Of a DNA stretch of 64,000 nt, positions 53,578-63,660 are shown one piece after another. Location of the stretch: NCBI GenBank assembly GCA_036873755.1, contig JAVTVY010039265.1, forward strand, positions 62,001 to 126,000. The letters run 5' to 3'. Source of the DNA: Hanleya hanleyi (lineage: Eukaryota > Mollusca > Polyplacophora > Lepidopleurida > Hanleyidae). A program made the position numbers and the translations under genes. Below the pieces are notes generated by a model. That model was not told where the DNA came from and ran no database searches. It saw only the letters and a program-made list of their open reading frames with translations. Positions within the stretch are counted from its first letter, which is position 1. Each line of letters starts with the position of its first letter.

Positions 53578-55450
53578 AGTAGTATATAGAGAGGATTTAA
53601 AGTCCTGTTTCCCAGGGAGGTAACTCTTAGTTCCCTGCTTCCGCCAGGGGGCGCCACCAGTCCCGTATGACGTCACTTCCGGTCTGGGTGAATGGAGCGT
53701 GACCTGTGAACATGATAGGATATGTACTGACCTGTCTGTGGGGTTTTTCCACAATGTCGTTCACTTACGTGTCTTTTCGGTGATCTCCGTGTCTTTTCGG
53801 TGAGGTCCGCCATCTTCAGAACATGATAGGACATGTACTGACCTGTCTGTGGGGTTTTCCCACAATGTCGTTCACCTCCGTGTCTCTTCGGTCACCTCCG
53901 TGTATCTTCGGTCACCTCCGTGTCTCTTCGGTGAGGTCCGTGTCTCTTCGGTGAGGTCCGTGTCTTTTCGCTTGGACCGATGGGGTCGAGTGAGGTATCA
54001 ATATGAAGCCTATGTGAGGGGGCATCCCACTGGGTGGATGTGGGGTCGGAATATCGTCATTCTGCGCATGAGCAATAGACAAAGGGTATAAAAATAGACG
54101 TTTTGGGATCTAGGTGAGCCACTAATGAGCCGATGGAGTTGAGTGAGGTATCAATGTGAAGCATATGTAAGGGGGCATCCGATTGGACTAGTGTCTCGGC
54201 CGTTGTCAATATTCTGCGCATGCGCAGACAGGGAATTCTGGGAAAAGGGTATGGAAATAGACGTTTTAGGGTTTAGGTGAGCCCCTAATGATCCTATGGT
54301 GTCGTATGAGGTCTTTTTTTGAAGCTGTCGTGAGGGAGCATCCGCCTGGGCTAGTGTGTCGTTTGTTGTCAATAGTCTGCGCATGCGCAGTCTGGCCGTA
54401 GTATAGAAATAGACGTGTTGGGGTTTAGGTGGACCACTATTGGGCCGATTGGATCGAGTGAGGTATCAATATAAAGCATACGTGAGGGAGTATCCAACGG
54501 GCTGGGTGTGACGTGAAATTAACGTCATTCTGCGCATGCGCAGTAGAGAAATTGTATGGAAATAGACGTTCTGGGGCCTAGGCGAGCCACTAATGGGCCG
54601 ATGGAGTCGAGTGAGGTATCCATGTGAAGCATATGTGAGGGAGCAACCGCCTGGAGTAGTGTCTCGGCCGTTGTCCACATTCTGCGTATGCGCAGACAGG
54701 GAATTGTGGGAAACGGGTGTGGAAATAGACATTTTTGCGGTCTAGGTGGGCCACTAATGGTCCGATGGAGTCGAGTGAGGGATCAAAGTGAAGCATTCGT
54801 GAAGGGGAATCCAGTCATGGATGGGTGCATGTAAAATTAGGGGTATGACGTCACTTCCGGTTTGGGTGAATGGGACGTGACCTTGGAACATGATAGGACA
54901 TTTACCGACCTGTCTGTGGGGGTTTTCCCGCCAGAATTTCGCTGACGTCTGCGCCTGCATCCGGGTATGCATGAGGGTCTGTGTGAATGGGGTGTGACCT
55001 GGGAACATGATAGGAATGCATGTACTGACCTGTCTGTGGGGTTTTCCCCGGCCCGGCCCGGCCCGGCCGCAGCGCGCGGGTTACTCCGGCCGCAGCGCGC
55101 GGGTTACTCCGGCCGCAGCGCGCGCGCGCGGGGGTTCTCCGGCCGCACGAGCGGCATCACCGGCAGTGCGCGGATTAATGTCGGTTCAAAGGTCACATCC
55201 AGGTCCAATGTCTCCCTTTCGGCAAGGTTCGGCAACAATGTTGCGGCATCGATATACAGAGCTTGAACCCAAAAAGCGGATTGTAAATTAACCAGGGAAG
55301 GATGGGCAGTTCCATTTCGACCAATCAGCAGTCGAGAAAATGAGCCAATGAGCGATCGATAAAAGAATCAATGGACGGGTACTAGAATTTCGCTCACGTG
55401 TGCGCCTACATCCGGGTACTGGAATGCATTCGCCTACGTCCGCGCCTACA
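53578..55450 (+). repeat. Left long inverted repeat of element C
   Basis: Pairs with 61690-63051 (for example 54151-54384 with 62622-62921, and 55007-55291 with 61799-62116). It contains GGTGACCTCCGTGTCTCTTC units (53770-53965), four ~160-bp units each with a GCGCATGCGC palindrome (54213, 54379, 54534, and GCGTATGCGC at 54685), and a CCGGCCGCAGCGCGCGGGTT GC-rich tandem array (55050-55145). Confidence 0.88.
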
Positions 55451-55660
55451 TCCAGGTTCTTGTACACCCGGGTAATGTTTTCTGGACATGGATGGGTTAT
55501 CTTTGGCCCCATTCTAGGCCACTGATTGGCTAATACGGTGTTCAAAGCCAGTTTCATGCATTATGCTCATATAGAAAACACACAAGACAGGGTTTTTTGG
55601 TGAGATCTCATTTTTTTATTCAGTAACAACAACAACGTGAGAGCAACCACGTGAAAACTG

Positions 55661-55790
55661 AAGCCCAGAACAGGGGGCTTGTACATTGAAAGAACTGAAG
55701 CCCAGAACAGGGGGCTTGTAAACTTAAGCCCAGAACAGGGGGCTTGTACATTGAAAGAACTTAAGCCCAGAACGGGGCTTGTACATTGAA
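55661..55790. repeat. Tandem copies of the protease 3' end with hairpins
   Basis: AAGCCCAGAACAGGGGGCTT is repeated four times (the last copy, 55764 onward, is the coding one). Each unit can fold AAGCCC against GGGCTT. The unit equals the last ten codons and stop of the protease gene, so the gene's 3' end was amplified downstream of itself. Confidence 0.85.
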
Positions 55791-56220
55791 ATGATGGACG
55801 GCCCAGTCATATACGAGTACATCGCGGTCCTCGGCCTTGGGGTACTCGTCAAACATCTGTACGATGGTAGATAAGGTTCTGCCCCGGCATCGATGGTACA
55901 GGTAAAACAAGCAATATTGTCCGCACACTCTACTGGTCAGGCTTTGCAACGTTTGACTGTTCCAACACCACGTCTCTGTGCCTTGATCCATGAAGTCTGT
56001 TAAATCGGGATGGAGGGGTGGCAGGCCGTACGGGTCCAAGTATTCGCTCTGCGCTTCTGTCAAGTACACGGCCACCCAATGTTCACCGGGCTGATCCATC
56101 GGGTAAGCAGCAGGATACATACGGTCTAATGGGAACACATCTCGGGCGAACACCCCTTGAAACACCATACGTGTCCCTGGGTCATTCTCCAGCACGGTGG
56201 TTATCTGGTCTGTATCCATG
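55761..56220 (-). CDS. PRO: Adenain-like cysteine protease of element C (intact)
   Basis: Capsid-maturation protease (family knowledge). ATG at 56220, only 1 nt after the capsid-gene stop. About 152 residues with the His motif (GEHWVAVYL), Asp-containing EYLDPYGLPPL, a Gln 7 residues before the probable catalytic Cys in SRVCGQYCLFYLYH, and VLVYDWAVHHFNVQAP at the end. It is the only complete core Polinton protein in the window and serves as reference for the split copy in element A. An upstream in-frame extension exists but overlaps the capsid gene; the ATG at 56220 is preferred because the same junction occurs in element A. Confidence 0.92.
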
Positions 56221-58589
56221 TTAGGTGGCAAAGTCACAGAGGACGTTGCGCGCCTTGTTCACTTGAATGATGTTGTCAAACTCGGCGTAGCAGATCACAT
56301 TGACGGTGGTCCCGAGAGCTCGTGCAAAGTGGATTTCCAACCGTAAATTGCCTTGCTTGGCCAGGGCCAGCTGATGGTCGTCCTCTAAGGTGGGGGTCAG
56401 ATCGAAACAGAACAACGTGTATCCGTTCGCGTAGTTCTCCCGACTGATCATATTCCCTTCGTCCTGGTTGATTTGACCGGTGGCTGTAAACAGGCTCTGA
56501 TAGGCTCGAATGAAATTCCTGCGTCCAAAGTTCGGTGTTCAGGCCGTGGCTGGGACCTGTTGTCCATCCACATGCAGGGCCACAAAATTGATGCCGAAAT
56601 GCTTAAAGTCAAACGGATTTTCTGGATAGGCTCCGCTGAAACTGGTATTTTCCACACAGGCCAGGATCAATCGCTTGGGTAGTTCCCCCAGGAACAGGTT
56701 TTCTTTGTTGGTGCCTATATTTCCAGCAGGCACAGAGAACACTTTGGTTTGTACACGTCGGATAAGGTACTGGGCTGGTTTTTGTTTCCAAGGCTTTCAT
56801 GTGTCCCAGTTGAACGGCTGGATTCGGTTTCACTTTTCGGACATACAGGACTGCGTCTTGGATGACAATCTTATAGTCAGCTGCATGTCCGTCTACGTTA
56901 GTGGCCATCAAGGCGAATTACAAGCGTCTAGTCCGTCATCCATAATTCAGCCGTCGTCCATTAGAGAATATCCGCGTCCATAATCCAAAGACCTATTCCA
57001 TATTCCATATAACAGTATTAGCACCAAATTCAAAAAGACAATCATAGTATACATAAACATAGGCTTGTTCCCTGCAAGCGAGAAGCGGTCAACAGTTTTC
57101 AGTGATGCCGGCAAGACATCATGATGTTCCAAAATATCAAATCCGTATCGCTGATCAGTATTCTTAATCCATAATATTCGTTGCAAAGTCGTCATCTAAA
57201 GAATGATGTATCTCAGTCACGCTTTGATTGTGACTGTTCATATGAGTACCATGAGGATCTTGAAGTACATGGGTTCATACGGCCCCTAGCCCCGGGTTAA
57301 GCGGAATTAGACACAAGTTACGAAACGTAGCGCCATAGATCTTGTACGCATTACGTTCGTATTTTGCTATCAGCATGCGATATGTATCGCCAAATTTGAG
57401 AAACTTTGAGTGGAGGCGTTTGGTGGAATAGCCCTGTTTTATAAGTTTCTGTAACAGTGTTTTGTGACGTTGATTAAAATCGTCACATTTAACACAGAAT
57501 GTTACGATGTCGAAATTGTAATCATCTCTTTTGTCATAAAGTCGACGAGAGAGAATGCCCACTTCATTTTTATAGAGATATAGATCTAAATATGATGTGC
57601 CTGTAGGGCTGTCTGTAGTTTCCTTCAAATCCAGTGAAGGTGGATATATATCCTTCACTGCGTCATTTATATAGCGATTATCCACAGCGAGAAGATCGTC
57701 TATATAGCGTTTGGTGAATGAGAAGGAAGGGGCTTTGAATGGATCGGTTTTTGATAGCGCCTGCATATAGTCATATTCATAAGAGAACAGATACAGGTCA
57801 GCCAACATGGGTGCACAATTAGTACCCATTGGAATACCTATATGCTGCTGATATATTGTGTTGCCAAATTTCACATAGATATTTTTAATGAGAAATTCAA
57901 GCAACTCTATAAAGAAAGAAACATCCCATGAATGATATCTCCTGTATGTAGTAGAGTTAAAGAATGTTTCATGGCTTCGGAGGCGTCCGTATCAGTCGGA
58001 TTTTGATGGGGATCTTGTTCAAGAGCTACCGGTCTTGCATGAAAATGTCTGCGTGTAGTCGACCCATGAGATCCACCGAGGCACCGTTCGCAGTGAAAGC
58101 CTTCCGTTTGTTATACCCTTCATTGTCCACCGTGTCCATGTGCTCGGCTGTGTCCTGGTAGAATAAAGCGGCTGTCAGCTGAGATTTTTTAGCCTCTCGT
58201 CCATACGACAACAGTGTCTCGATGTAGGCTCGATAGAGGTACGTGTTGGTCGAGTCACTGATGAGTTTGTCGCTGAGAAAAATATCCACCTGTTGAAACA
58301 TCGAGTGCAGCCAGAGATTCGTCGGGCCCACCGTTGCAGCTTGGATGATTCTGGAGCCATCCCCATTGACGACCTTGGCTTTCACATACAAGTACGTATG
58401 GGTTAAATCCACATAGGCCGTATCCGCATTACTGATGGTGAACTCGATGGGCCCTGTTTCGTTGATGCTGGAGAGCGGGAGATGCTCCACCCATAATCCT
58501 TGTTCGGCACTGGTCTGTGTGGGTGGCACGGTCCACACATCAAATTCACTGTTGGTGGAGGGACAGGACTCTGCGTGGATCAAGGACAT
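56221..58589 (-). pseudogene. MCP: Hexon-like major capsid protein of element C, interrupted
   Basis: ATG at 58589. The N-terminal part (58589-58026) includes TYLYVKAKVV, NLWLHSMFQQVDIFLSDKLI and RLHADIFMQDR. The middle and C-terminal parts (56913-56221) include FALMATNVDGHAADYKIVI, VFSVPAGNI and [21 protein letters not shown] Penelope-like insertion (56914-57975) separates them. Frameshifts near 56770 and an in-frame TGA at about 56539 add further damage. The fold is the double jelly-roll capsid type. It preserves the roughly 65 N-terminal residues lost in element A. Confidence 0.9.
56914..57975 (-). mobile_element. Penelope-like retroelement inserted in the capsid gene
   Basis: Carries the longest open reverse transcriptase piece of the window (57904-57275), with IGIPMGTNCAPMLADLYL, YIDDLLAVDN and SYLDLYLYKNEVG. 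It is 5' truncated at GGCTTC and has the same 3' module (ACGCTTGTAAT) as the others. Confidence 0.8.
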
Positions 58590-58959
58590 GGTTAAGAAAA
58601 GATATCCTGGGTCTTCGATGTGCGTCGCGCTGGGTCGGTCGTCGACTGGTGCGTGGTCTCGGTGGTGCAGGTCTTTTATTCCCTACGGTGCGTTGTGCTT
58701 TGGCCACCAAGACGCCTCCCGCTTTTTTGGCCCGCCGTTTCAAGGCTTCTTTGGGTGCCGTAGCCCCCAAGACTTCACCGGCCACTTGCAGTCCACTGCG
58801 TACCGCTTGTTTGCCGATCGCTTTTACTCCACGCGTCACCAAGGGCAGGAATGTTTTGACGATGCTCCCGAGTATGTTCCCCAGCCCATGTCATCGTTGC
58901 ATGCGTGCACCACTAAAGACGGGAAGGCCACCCCCGGCCTGTTGGGCATAATAGTCCAT
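58546..58959 (-). pseudogene. pX-like basic virion protein of element C (one in-frame TGA)
   Basis: ATG at 58959 reads MDYYAQQAGGGLPVFSGARM, then QR, meets TGA at 58893-58891 and continues in phase with HGLGNILGSIVKTFLPLV and GVKAIGKQAVRSGLQVAGEV, ending in an Arg/Pro-rich tail. The (Y)AQQAGGG...QR(G)HGLG...LP(L) pattern is a standard small Polinton protein, thought to be a membrane-active or core virion component comparable to adenovirus minor proteins. The 3' part overlaps the capsid start in another frame. It is missing from element A. Confidence 0.75.
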
Positions 58960-58991
58960 ATAGCTGCGTGCATCACACTCGTAAGGGACCT

Positions 58992-59190
58992 TCAATATAC
59001 AAAGTGGGGAGCACGTGCTTGTCGAAAATGAAGTGTCAGCACCACTTTTCCTCGTTCAAATGCCACCGGTCGTCCCGTGTCATCTCTTATATCCACCGTG
59101 ATAGTGTTGATGTCGGTTTGTCGTACAGGTAGGTAGAGCATGTGGGTGAAACTGTGGGTGACTTGATCTCCATACGTCTTTTTAATGACC
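58992..59190 (-). pseudogene. C-terminal fragment of a penton-like / conserved Polinton late protein
   Basis: Reads THMLYLPVRQTDINTITVDI, then RDDTGRPVAFERGKVVLTLHFR, and a stop 33 nt before the pX-like ATG. A terminal ...G.(V)(A/P)F..G.V..TLHFR motif is typical of a long conserved Polinton protein of the virion cluster, but I am unsure which capsid role it has. The upstream part is gone: at 59187 it is joined to a PC4-like gene copy. Confidence 0.6.
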
Positions 59191-59500
59191 ATAGATCAGG
59201 GTGAAGGGTAAAATGGACTGTACCCCCATCTAGCCGAGCCAATTGAGCAAAGAAAGGGCCGCGTCGGATGAACACATCGTGACACAAGTGGATGAGATCG
59301 CCGTCCAGTTCACCAGACAACACCCGTTTGAATTTGGTCCAGCCCTCCCGAGACAAACGAATGTGGGCCGGGCACGGTTGTATAGGGTCTGCATCACAAA
59401 TATCTCCCACCTCCTCCATGATATCGACCGTATCCGCATAAACGTGCAGGAAAACCTCGGGGGTCAAGCTGAGATACGCCAGTATTATATGCTCCACCAT
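59188..59500 (-). pseudogene. PC4-like gene, truncated copy 3 (element C)
   Basis: ATG at 59500 with TATAAATA at 59547-59540. It shares HIRLSREGWTKFKRVLSGEL and GPFFAQLARLDGG with copy 2 and is cut at HPDLW, where the duplication boundary at 59187 joins it to the penton-like fragment. Confidence 0.65.
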
Positions 59501-59784
59501 GGTCAGTACGTGAATGGTACCAGATTTGACTGTCTCTCGTATTTATAGGGACAACCGCGTGGGATCAAAGGATCGGGTGGTCATGTCACTGGGCTGACTG
59601 AGTCTAGCCGGATAGTCTATAGCATCGTCGTCTGGTTCATTGCTAGACATTTGCTCATTGGGTTCTGCCGCCGCTTCTCTCAGGGCACGAGCCCACTCCA
59701 GCTCGTCTGATGACCGCTCGTCCGGTGTAAACAGCTGGTCCACGATAGGCACCACTTTTTCGAAGGCTGTCCACAGATCGGGGT

Positions 59785-60165
59785 CTAGGGTGAAGCCACG
59801 CGTAGGGTCTTAAGCACTTGATCCACATCTACCACGGCATCTTCCAATGCAGACCATAGATCAGGGTGAAGGGTAAAATGGACTGTACCCCCATCTAGCC
59901 GAGCCAATTGAGCAAAGAAAGGGCCGCGTCGGATGTACACATCGTGACACAAGTGGATGAGGTCGCCGTCCAGTTCACCAGACAACACCCGTTTGAATTT
60001 GGTCCAGCCCTCTCGGGACAGACGAATGTGGGCCGCGCACGGTTGTGTAGGGTCTGCATCACAGATGTCTCCCACCTCCTCCATGATATCGATCTTATCC
60101 GCATAAACGTGCAGGAAAACCTCGGGGGTCAAGCTGAGATACGCCAGTATTATATGCTCCGTCAT
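59785..60165 (-). CDS. PC4-like protein, copy 2 (element C)
   Basis: ATG at 60165, TATAAATA at 60212-60205. 126 residues, uninterrupted. LTPEVFLHVYADKIDIMEEV, then IRLSREGWTKFKRVL, then LCHDVYIRRGPFFAQL, then FTLHPDLWSALEDAVVDVDQ. The repeated strand-strand-(S/T)L-x4-W-x2-(F/L) layout suggests two PC4-like half-domains in tandem. The role is probably single-stranded DNA binding or transcription; this is inferred. The stop of the upstream copy lies 2 nt before this ATG. Confidence 0.6.
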   Translation of the reverse strand: MTEHIILAYLSLTPEVFLHVYADKIDIMEEVGDICDADPTQPCAAHIRLSREGWTKFKRVLSGELDGDLIHLCHDVYIRRGPFFAQLARLDGGTVHFTLHPDLWSALEDAVVDVDQVLKTLRVASP

Positions 60166-60167
60166 GG

Positions 60168-60740
60168 TCAGTACGTGAATGGTACCAGATTTGACTGTCT
60201 CTCGTATTTATAGGGACAACCCCGTGGATCAAAGGATCGGGTGGTCATGCCACTGGGCTGACTGAGTCTAGGCGGATAGTCTATAGCATCGTCGTCTGGT
60301 TCATTGCTAGACATTTGCTCATTGGGTTCTGCCGCCGCTTCTCTCAAGGCACGAGCCCACTCCATCTCGTCTGATGACCGCTCGTCCGGTGTAAACAGCT
60401 GGTCCACGATAGGCACCACTTTTTCGAAGGCTGTCCACAGATCGGGGTCTAGGGTGAAGCCTCGCGTAGGGTCTTTATAGCGGTCCAGGCGTGGGAAGAA
60501 GGGTCCACGGTGTACGTAGATGGCATTGTCTCTCTGGGTGAGATGTCCGTCGAGCTCGCCGCTCAACACCCGTTTAAATTTGGTCCAGCCGTCACGGTGT
60601 AGCGTAACCGTATTCGATACGGTCTCAGCGCGCGACCAGCAAACATCTCCACGGTCTTCCACGAGGATGACTTTATCTTCATAGACGTGTAACCCCACCC
60701 GGGGTGTAAGGGGAAGGATGGCTCGTAGAACTGGTGACAT
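60168..60740 (-). CDS. PC4-like protein, copy 1 with acidic tail (element C)
   Basis: Reading starts at an ATG (60740) created at the junction with a retroelement insertion; the native start is lost. LTPRVGLHVYEDKVILVEDR, VTLHRDGWTKFKRVLSGELD, YVHRGPFFPRLDR and GFTLDPDLWTAFEKVVPIVD give the same two half-modules. A tail unique to this copy is acidic (ERSSDEMEWARALRE, NEPDDDAIDYP). A TATAAATA at 60979-60972, beyond the insertion, was probably its promoter. Confidence 0.6.
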   Translation of the reverse strand: MSPVLRAILPLTPRVGLHVYEDKVILVEDRGDVCWSRAETVSNTVTLHRDGWTKFKRVLSGELDGHLTQRDNAIYVHRGPFFPRLDRYKDPTRGFTLDPDLWTAFEKVVPIVDQLFTPDERSSDEMEWARALREAAAEPNEQMSSNEPDDDAIDYPPRLSQPSGMTTRSFDPRGCPYKYERQSNLVPFTY

Positions 60741-60930
60741 TACAAGCGTCCAGTCCGTCATTCATAATCCAGCCGTCGTCCATTAGAGAATATCCGCGTC
60801 CATAATCCAAAGACCTATTCCATTTTCCACATAACAGTATTAGCACCAAATTCAAAAAGACAATCACAGTATACATAAACATAGGCTTGTTTCCTGCAAG
60901 AGAGAAGCCGTCAACAGTTTTCAATGACCC
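60741..60930 (-). mobile_element. Short Penelope-like 3' fragment
   Basis: About 190 bp of the shared 3' module inserted between the promoter and body of PC4-like copy 1; TGAC on both sides may be its target duplication. It stays in frame with both neighbours, producing a chimeric reading frame. Confidence 0.75.
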
Positions 60931-61320
60931 AATGACGATCGGTGAATGACGCACACTGTGTCTGACCCTCGTATTTATAGTCAGGTCCCAATGCCAATGC
61001 CACAGCGCCAGGGTCAATAGGGCACAGACCATGACTAGGCCAACCAGCCGTCGCTGATTCCGGCGTGAGCGCTCGTGGTCCATAGCCGGAGCATCAAGGA
61101 TGGCTGTCATAGTCCAGTAGTGGTGAGTGATGGCACACCTCTCCATCGAGTGCACTCTGTCGAGGACCGCTTCTGTGAACTCGTTCAGGATCTGGCGTCG
61201 CCCCTCGTTGTCGTCGCCATCTGAAAACATGGACCGAACCACTGCTCGGTAACCCGTGAGTGAATTAACCACGGCCGCATGCTGTAAAATGCGAGTCGCT
61301 TAGGGACGGGTGTCCGTCAT
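60931..61320 (-). pseudogene. Single-pass membrane protein of element C
   Basis: ATG at 61320 with TATAAAA at 61373-61367. A TAA interrupts at 61302, then the frame is open: GRRQILNEFTEAVLDRVHSM, an ITHHYWTMTAILDAP segment, a basic stretch (HERSRRNQRRL) and a hydrophobic helix (VGLVMVCALLTLALWHWHW). It then runs into the retroelement fragment at 60930. No family recognised. It is near the position of the short membrane genes seen beside integrase in Polintons. Confidence 0.55.
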
Positions 61321-61480
61321 GGCTCTGAAACCGTAGGAATGAAGGTGTAGGATCCAGAGAGACGTGTTTTATAGACCATGTCACACATGCGCGCCTAGGC
61401 GTAGCTCTACGGGTGTAGTCCGTGATACGTACTATTCTGGCGGGTTAGTCTAAAAAAGAGAGCAACAACAACAACAAAGA

Positions 61481-61534
61481 TTACAGCGCCGGAGGCGCTC
61501 CTGGATCCCCTGGAAAATCTTCTCCACGTCTCAT
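61481..61534 (-). pseudogene. POLB: PolB 5' remnant of element C (17 codons)
   Basis: ATG at 61534 reads MRRGEDFPG, then a Pro-Gly-Ala-Pro-Pro segment, matching the first residues of PolB in element A (10786), then TAA. The untranslated leader upstream (61535-61670, CAGGCTCAGGCTGGTGAGG units) also matches A. The polymerase body has been deleted. Confidence 0.8.
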
Positions 61535-61680
61535 GGTATAGCTCCGGTGAGGCAGGCTCAGGCTGGTGAGGCTCAGGCAAGTAGCTCCTCTCGTCAGGTA
61601 GGCTCAGGCTGGTCAGGCAGGCTGGTCAGGTAGCTCCGATCGGCAGGGCAATGAATGCAGCAATGCCCTTAACATTTCCA

Positions 61681-61690
61681 CTTTTATATA
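61681..61690 (-). promoter_or_regulatory. TATA box in right repeat of element C
   Basis: TATATAAAAG on the minus strand, at the position equivalent to the PolB TATA of element A, 147 bp before the remnant ATG. Confidence 0.6.
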
Positions 61691-63051
61691 CCTACATAGA
61701 AGTACCCGGATGTAGGCGCGGACGTAGGCGAAAGCATCCTAGTACCCGGATGTAGGCGCAGCCGTGAGCGAAATTCTAATACCCGTCCATTGGTTCTTTT
61801 ATCGATCGCTCATTGGCTCATTTTCTCGACCGGTGATTGGTCCAAATGGAACTGCCCATCCTTCCCTGGTTAATTTACAAGCTCTGTATATCGATGCCGC
61901 AACATTGTTGCCGAACCTTGCCGAAAGGGAGACATTGGACCTGGATGTGACCTTTGACCCGACCTTCATCCGCGCACTGCCGGTGTGGCCGCGCGTGCGG
62001 CCGGAGAACCCGCGCGGGCGCGCTGCGGCCGGAGTATCCCGCGCGCTGCGGCCGGGGCGGGCCGAGCCGGGCCGGAAAAAACCCCACAGACAGGTCAGTA
62101 CATGCATTCCTATCATGTTCTCAGGTCACACCCCATTCACCCAAATCAGAAGTGACGTCATACCCCTAATTTTACATGCACCCATCCTTGGCTGGATGCC
62201 CCTTCACGAATGCTTCACTTTGATACCTCACTCGACTCCATCGGACCATTAGTGGCCCACCTAGACCGCAAAAACGTCTATTTCCACACTCGTTTCCCAC
62301 AATTCCCTGTCTGCGCATGCGCAGAATGTGGACAACGGCCGAGACACTACTCCAGGCGGTTGCTCCCTCACATATGCTTCACATGGATACCTCACTCGAC
62401 TCTATCGGCCCATTAGTGGCTCGCCTAGGCCCCAGAACGTCTATTTCCATACACTTTCTCTACTGCGCATGCGCAGAATGACGTCAGTTCCACGTCACAC
62501 CCAGCCCGTTGGATACTCCCTCACGTATGCTTTACATTGATACCTCACTCGATCCAATCGGCCCATTAGTGGCCCACCTAAACCCCAACACGTCTATTTC
62601 TATACTACGGCCAGACTGCGCATGCGCAGACTATTGACAACGAACGACACACTAGCCCAGGCGGATGCTTCCTCACGACAGCTTCAAAATAAGACCTCAT
62701 ACGACACCATAGGATCATTAGGTTCTCACCTAAACCCTAAAACGTCTATTTCCACACCCTTTTCCCAGAATTCCCTGTCTGCGCATGCGCAGAATGTTGA
62801 CAACGGCCGAGACACTAGTCCAATCGGATGCCCCCTCACATATACCCTTTGTCTATTGCGCATGCGCAGAATGACGATATTCCGACCCCACATCCACCCA
62901 GTGGGATGCCCCCTTACATAGGTTTCACATTGATACCTCACTCGACCCCATCGGTCCAAGTGAAAAGACACGGACCTCACCGAAGAGACACGGAGGTGAC
63001 CGAAGAGACACGGAGGTGAACGACATTGTGGAAAAACCCCACAGACAGGTC
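61690..63051 (-). repeat. Right long inverted repeat of element C (terminus lost)
   Basis: Mirror of 53880-55450, with GCGCATGCGC palindromes near 62313, 62468, 62617, 62779 and 62858 and the GGCCGC-rich array at 61980-62075. It ends at CCCACAGACAGGTCA. Confidence 0.88.
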
Positions 63052-63057
63052 AGGTGG

Positions 63058-63660
63058 CCTTCCGCAGTTTCGTAGTAATGGCCCCTCTCTAATTTCATAA
63101 TACGATAGACTGCCCTTGTTCTGCTACATCATAATTCTTCTTGTCTTCTTAATAGCTTATATCTATAATGCCATCCTATTCAGCATTATCAACGCTGCAA
63201 ACGAGTACGTATAAATCGAGTGCTGGCTTCGTCTACACGCTGATCGGGATCATGGAGTAAAGTTTGTCCTGCCTCAGTTATGCCCCTTGTGTGTGCCTAA
63301 AAATCGGGACTCATTTACGGGAAGAAAATCTGACAAAAAACGGTTAGGTTAACACCCCCTTTTTTTTTGCCTTTTTAAGTTGAGACCGGACCAGGGAACG
63401 TGAGTAAGAAGTTTAATTGAAATCGCTCTTACAGATTTTTCTGGAAATTGAGCCGAATTTGACCATTTTTCGACATTTTTAAGGGGTTTTCTAGGAAAAA
63501 TGAAGCAAGCATGGAGGAGAATGTTCGAGTTAAATTTTTCTATAACATAGCAGTGTTATATCTTAAAATAATAGTTTCAGCATGCTCTTTCAGAAAATAT
63601 ATACATATAAGTGATTTGGGTTGAAGGTTTTGCGACAACTGGTGGCCGAAAAACGGACCC
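63058..63660 (+). repeat. Dispersed ~600-bp repeat at the broken end of element C
   Basis: Distant copy of 29998-30605 (shared CAGTTTCGTA, CCCTCTCTAATTTCATAAT, TTCTTCTTGTCTTCTTAATA, and the TTTCTAGGAAAAATGAAG-type segment). Two independent Polinton breakpoints at the same repeat suggest it was the site of recombination or deletion. Confidence 0.55.

Larger units (their letters stand above)
59187..60474. repeat. Direct tandem duplication (period 665 bp) of the PC4-like gene region
   Basis: 59187-59808 and 59852-60474 are about 97% alike by eye, both starting GACCATAGATCAGGGTGAAG. Each contains one PC4-like start, a TATA box and the C-terminal tail of the upstream gene. Confidence 0.9.
53578..63051. 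mobile_element. Polinton derivative element C, right terminus missing
   Basis: The left end AGTAGTATATAGAGAGGATT matches the start of D and resembles B. Long inverted repeats (53578-55450 and 61690-63051) enclose a single minus-strand gene block: protease, capsid, pX-like, penton-like fragment, PC4-like genes and a membrane protein. PolB is reduced to its first 17 codons, and integrase and ATPase are absent. The right repeat stops at CAGACAGGTCA (63051), about 0.3 kb short of a terminus, and runs into a dispersed repeat, so no target-site duplication can be read (CATATA precedes the left end). Confidence 0.85.

Noticed and set aside
62210..62921. Histidine/proline-rich frames in the right repeat of element C
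   Set aside because: The mirrored frames in the left repeat have the same content; they track the tandem units and not a gene.
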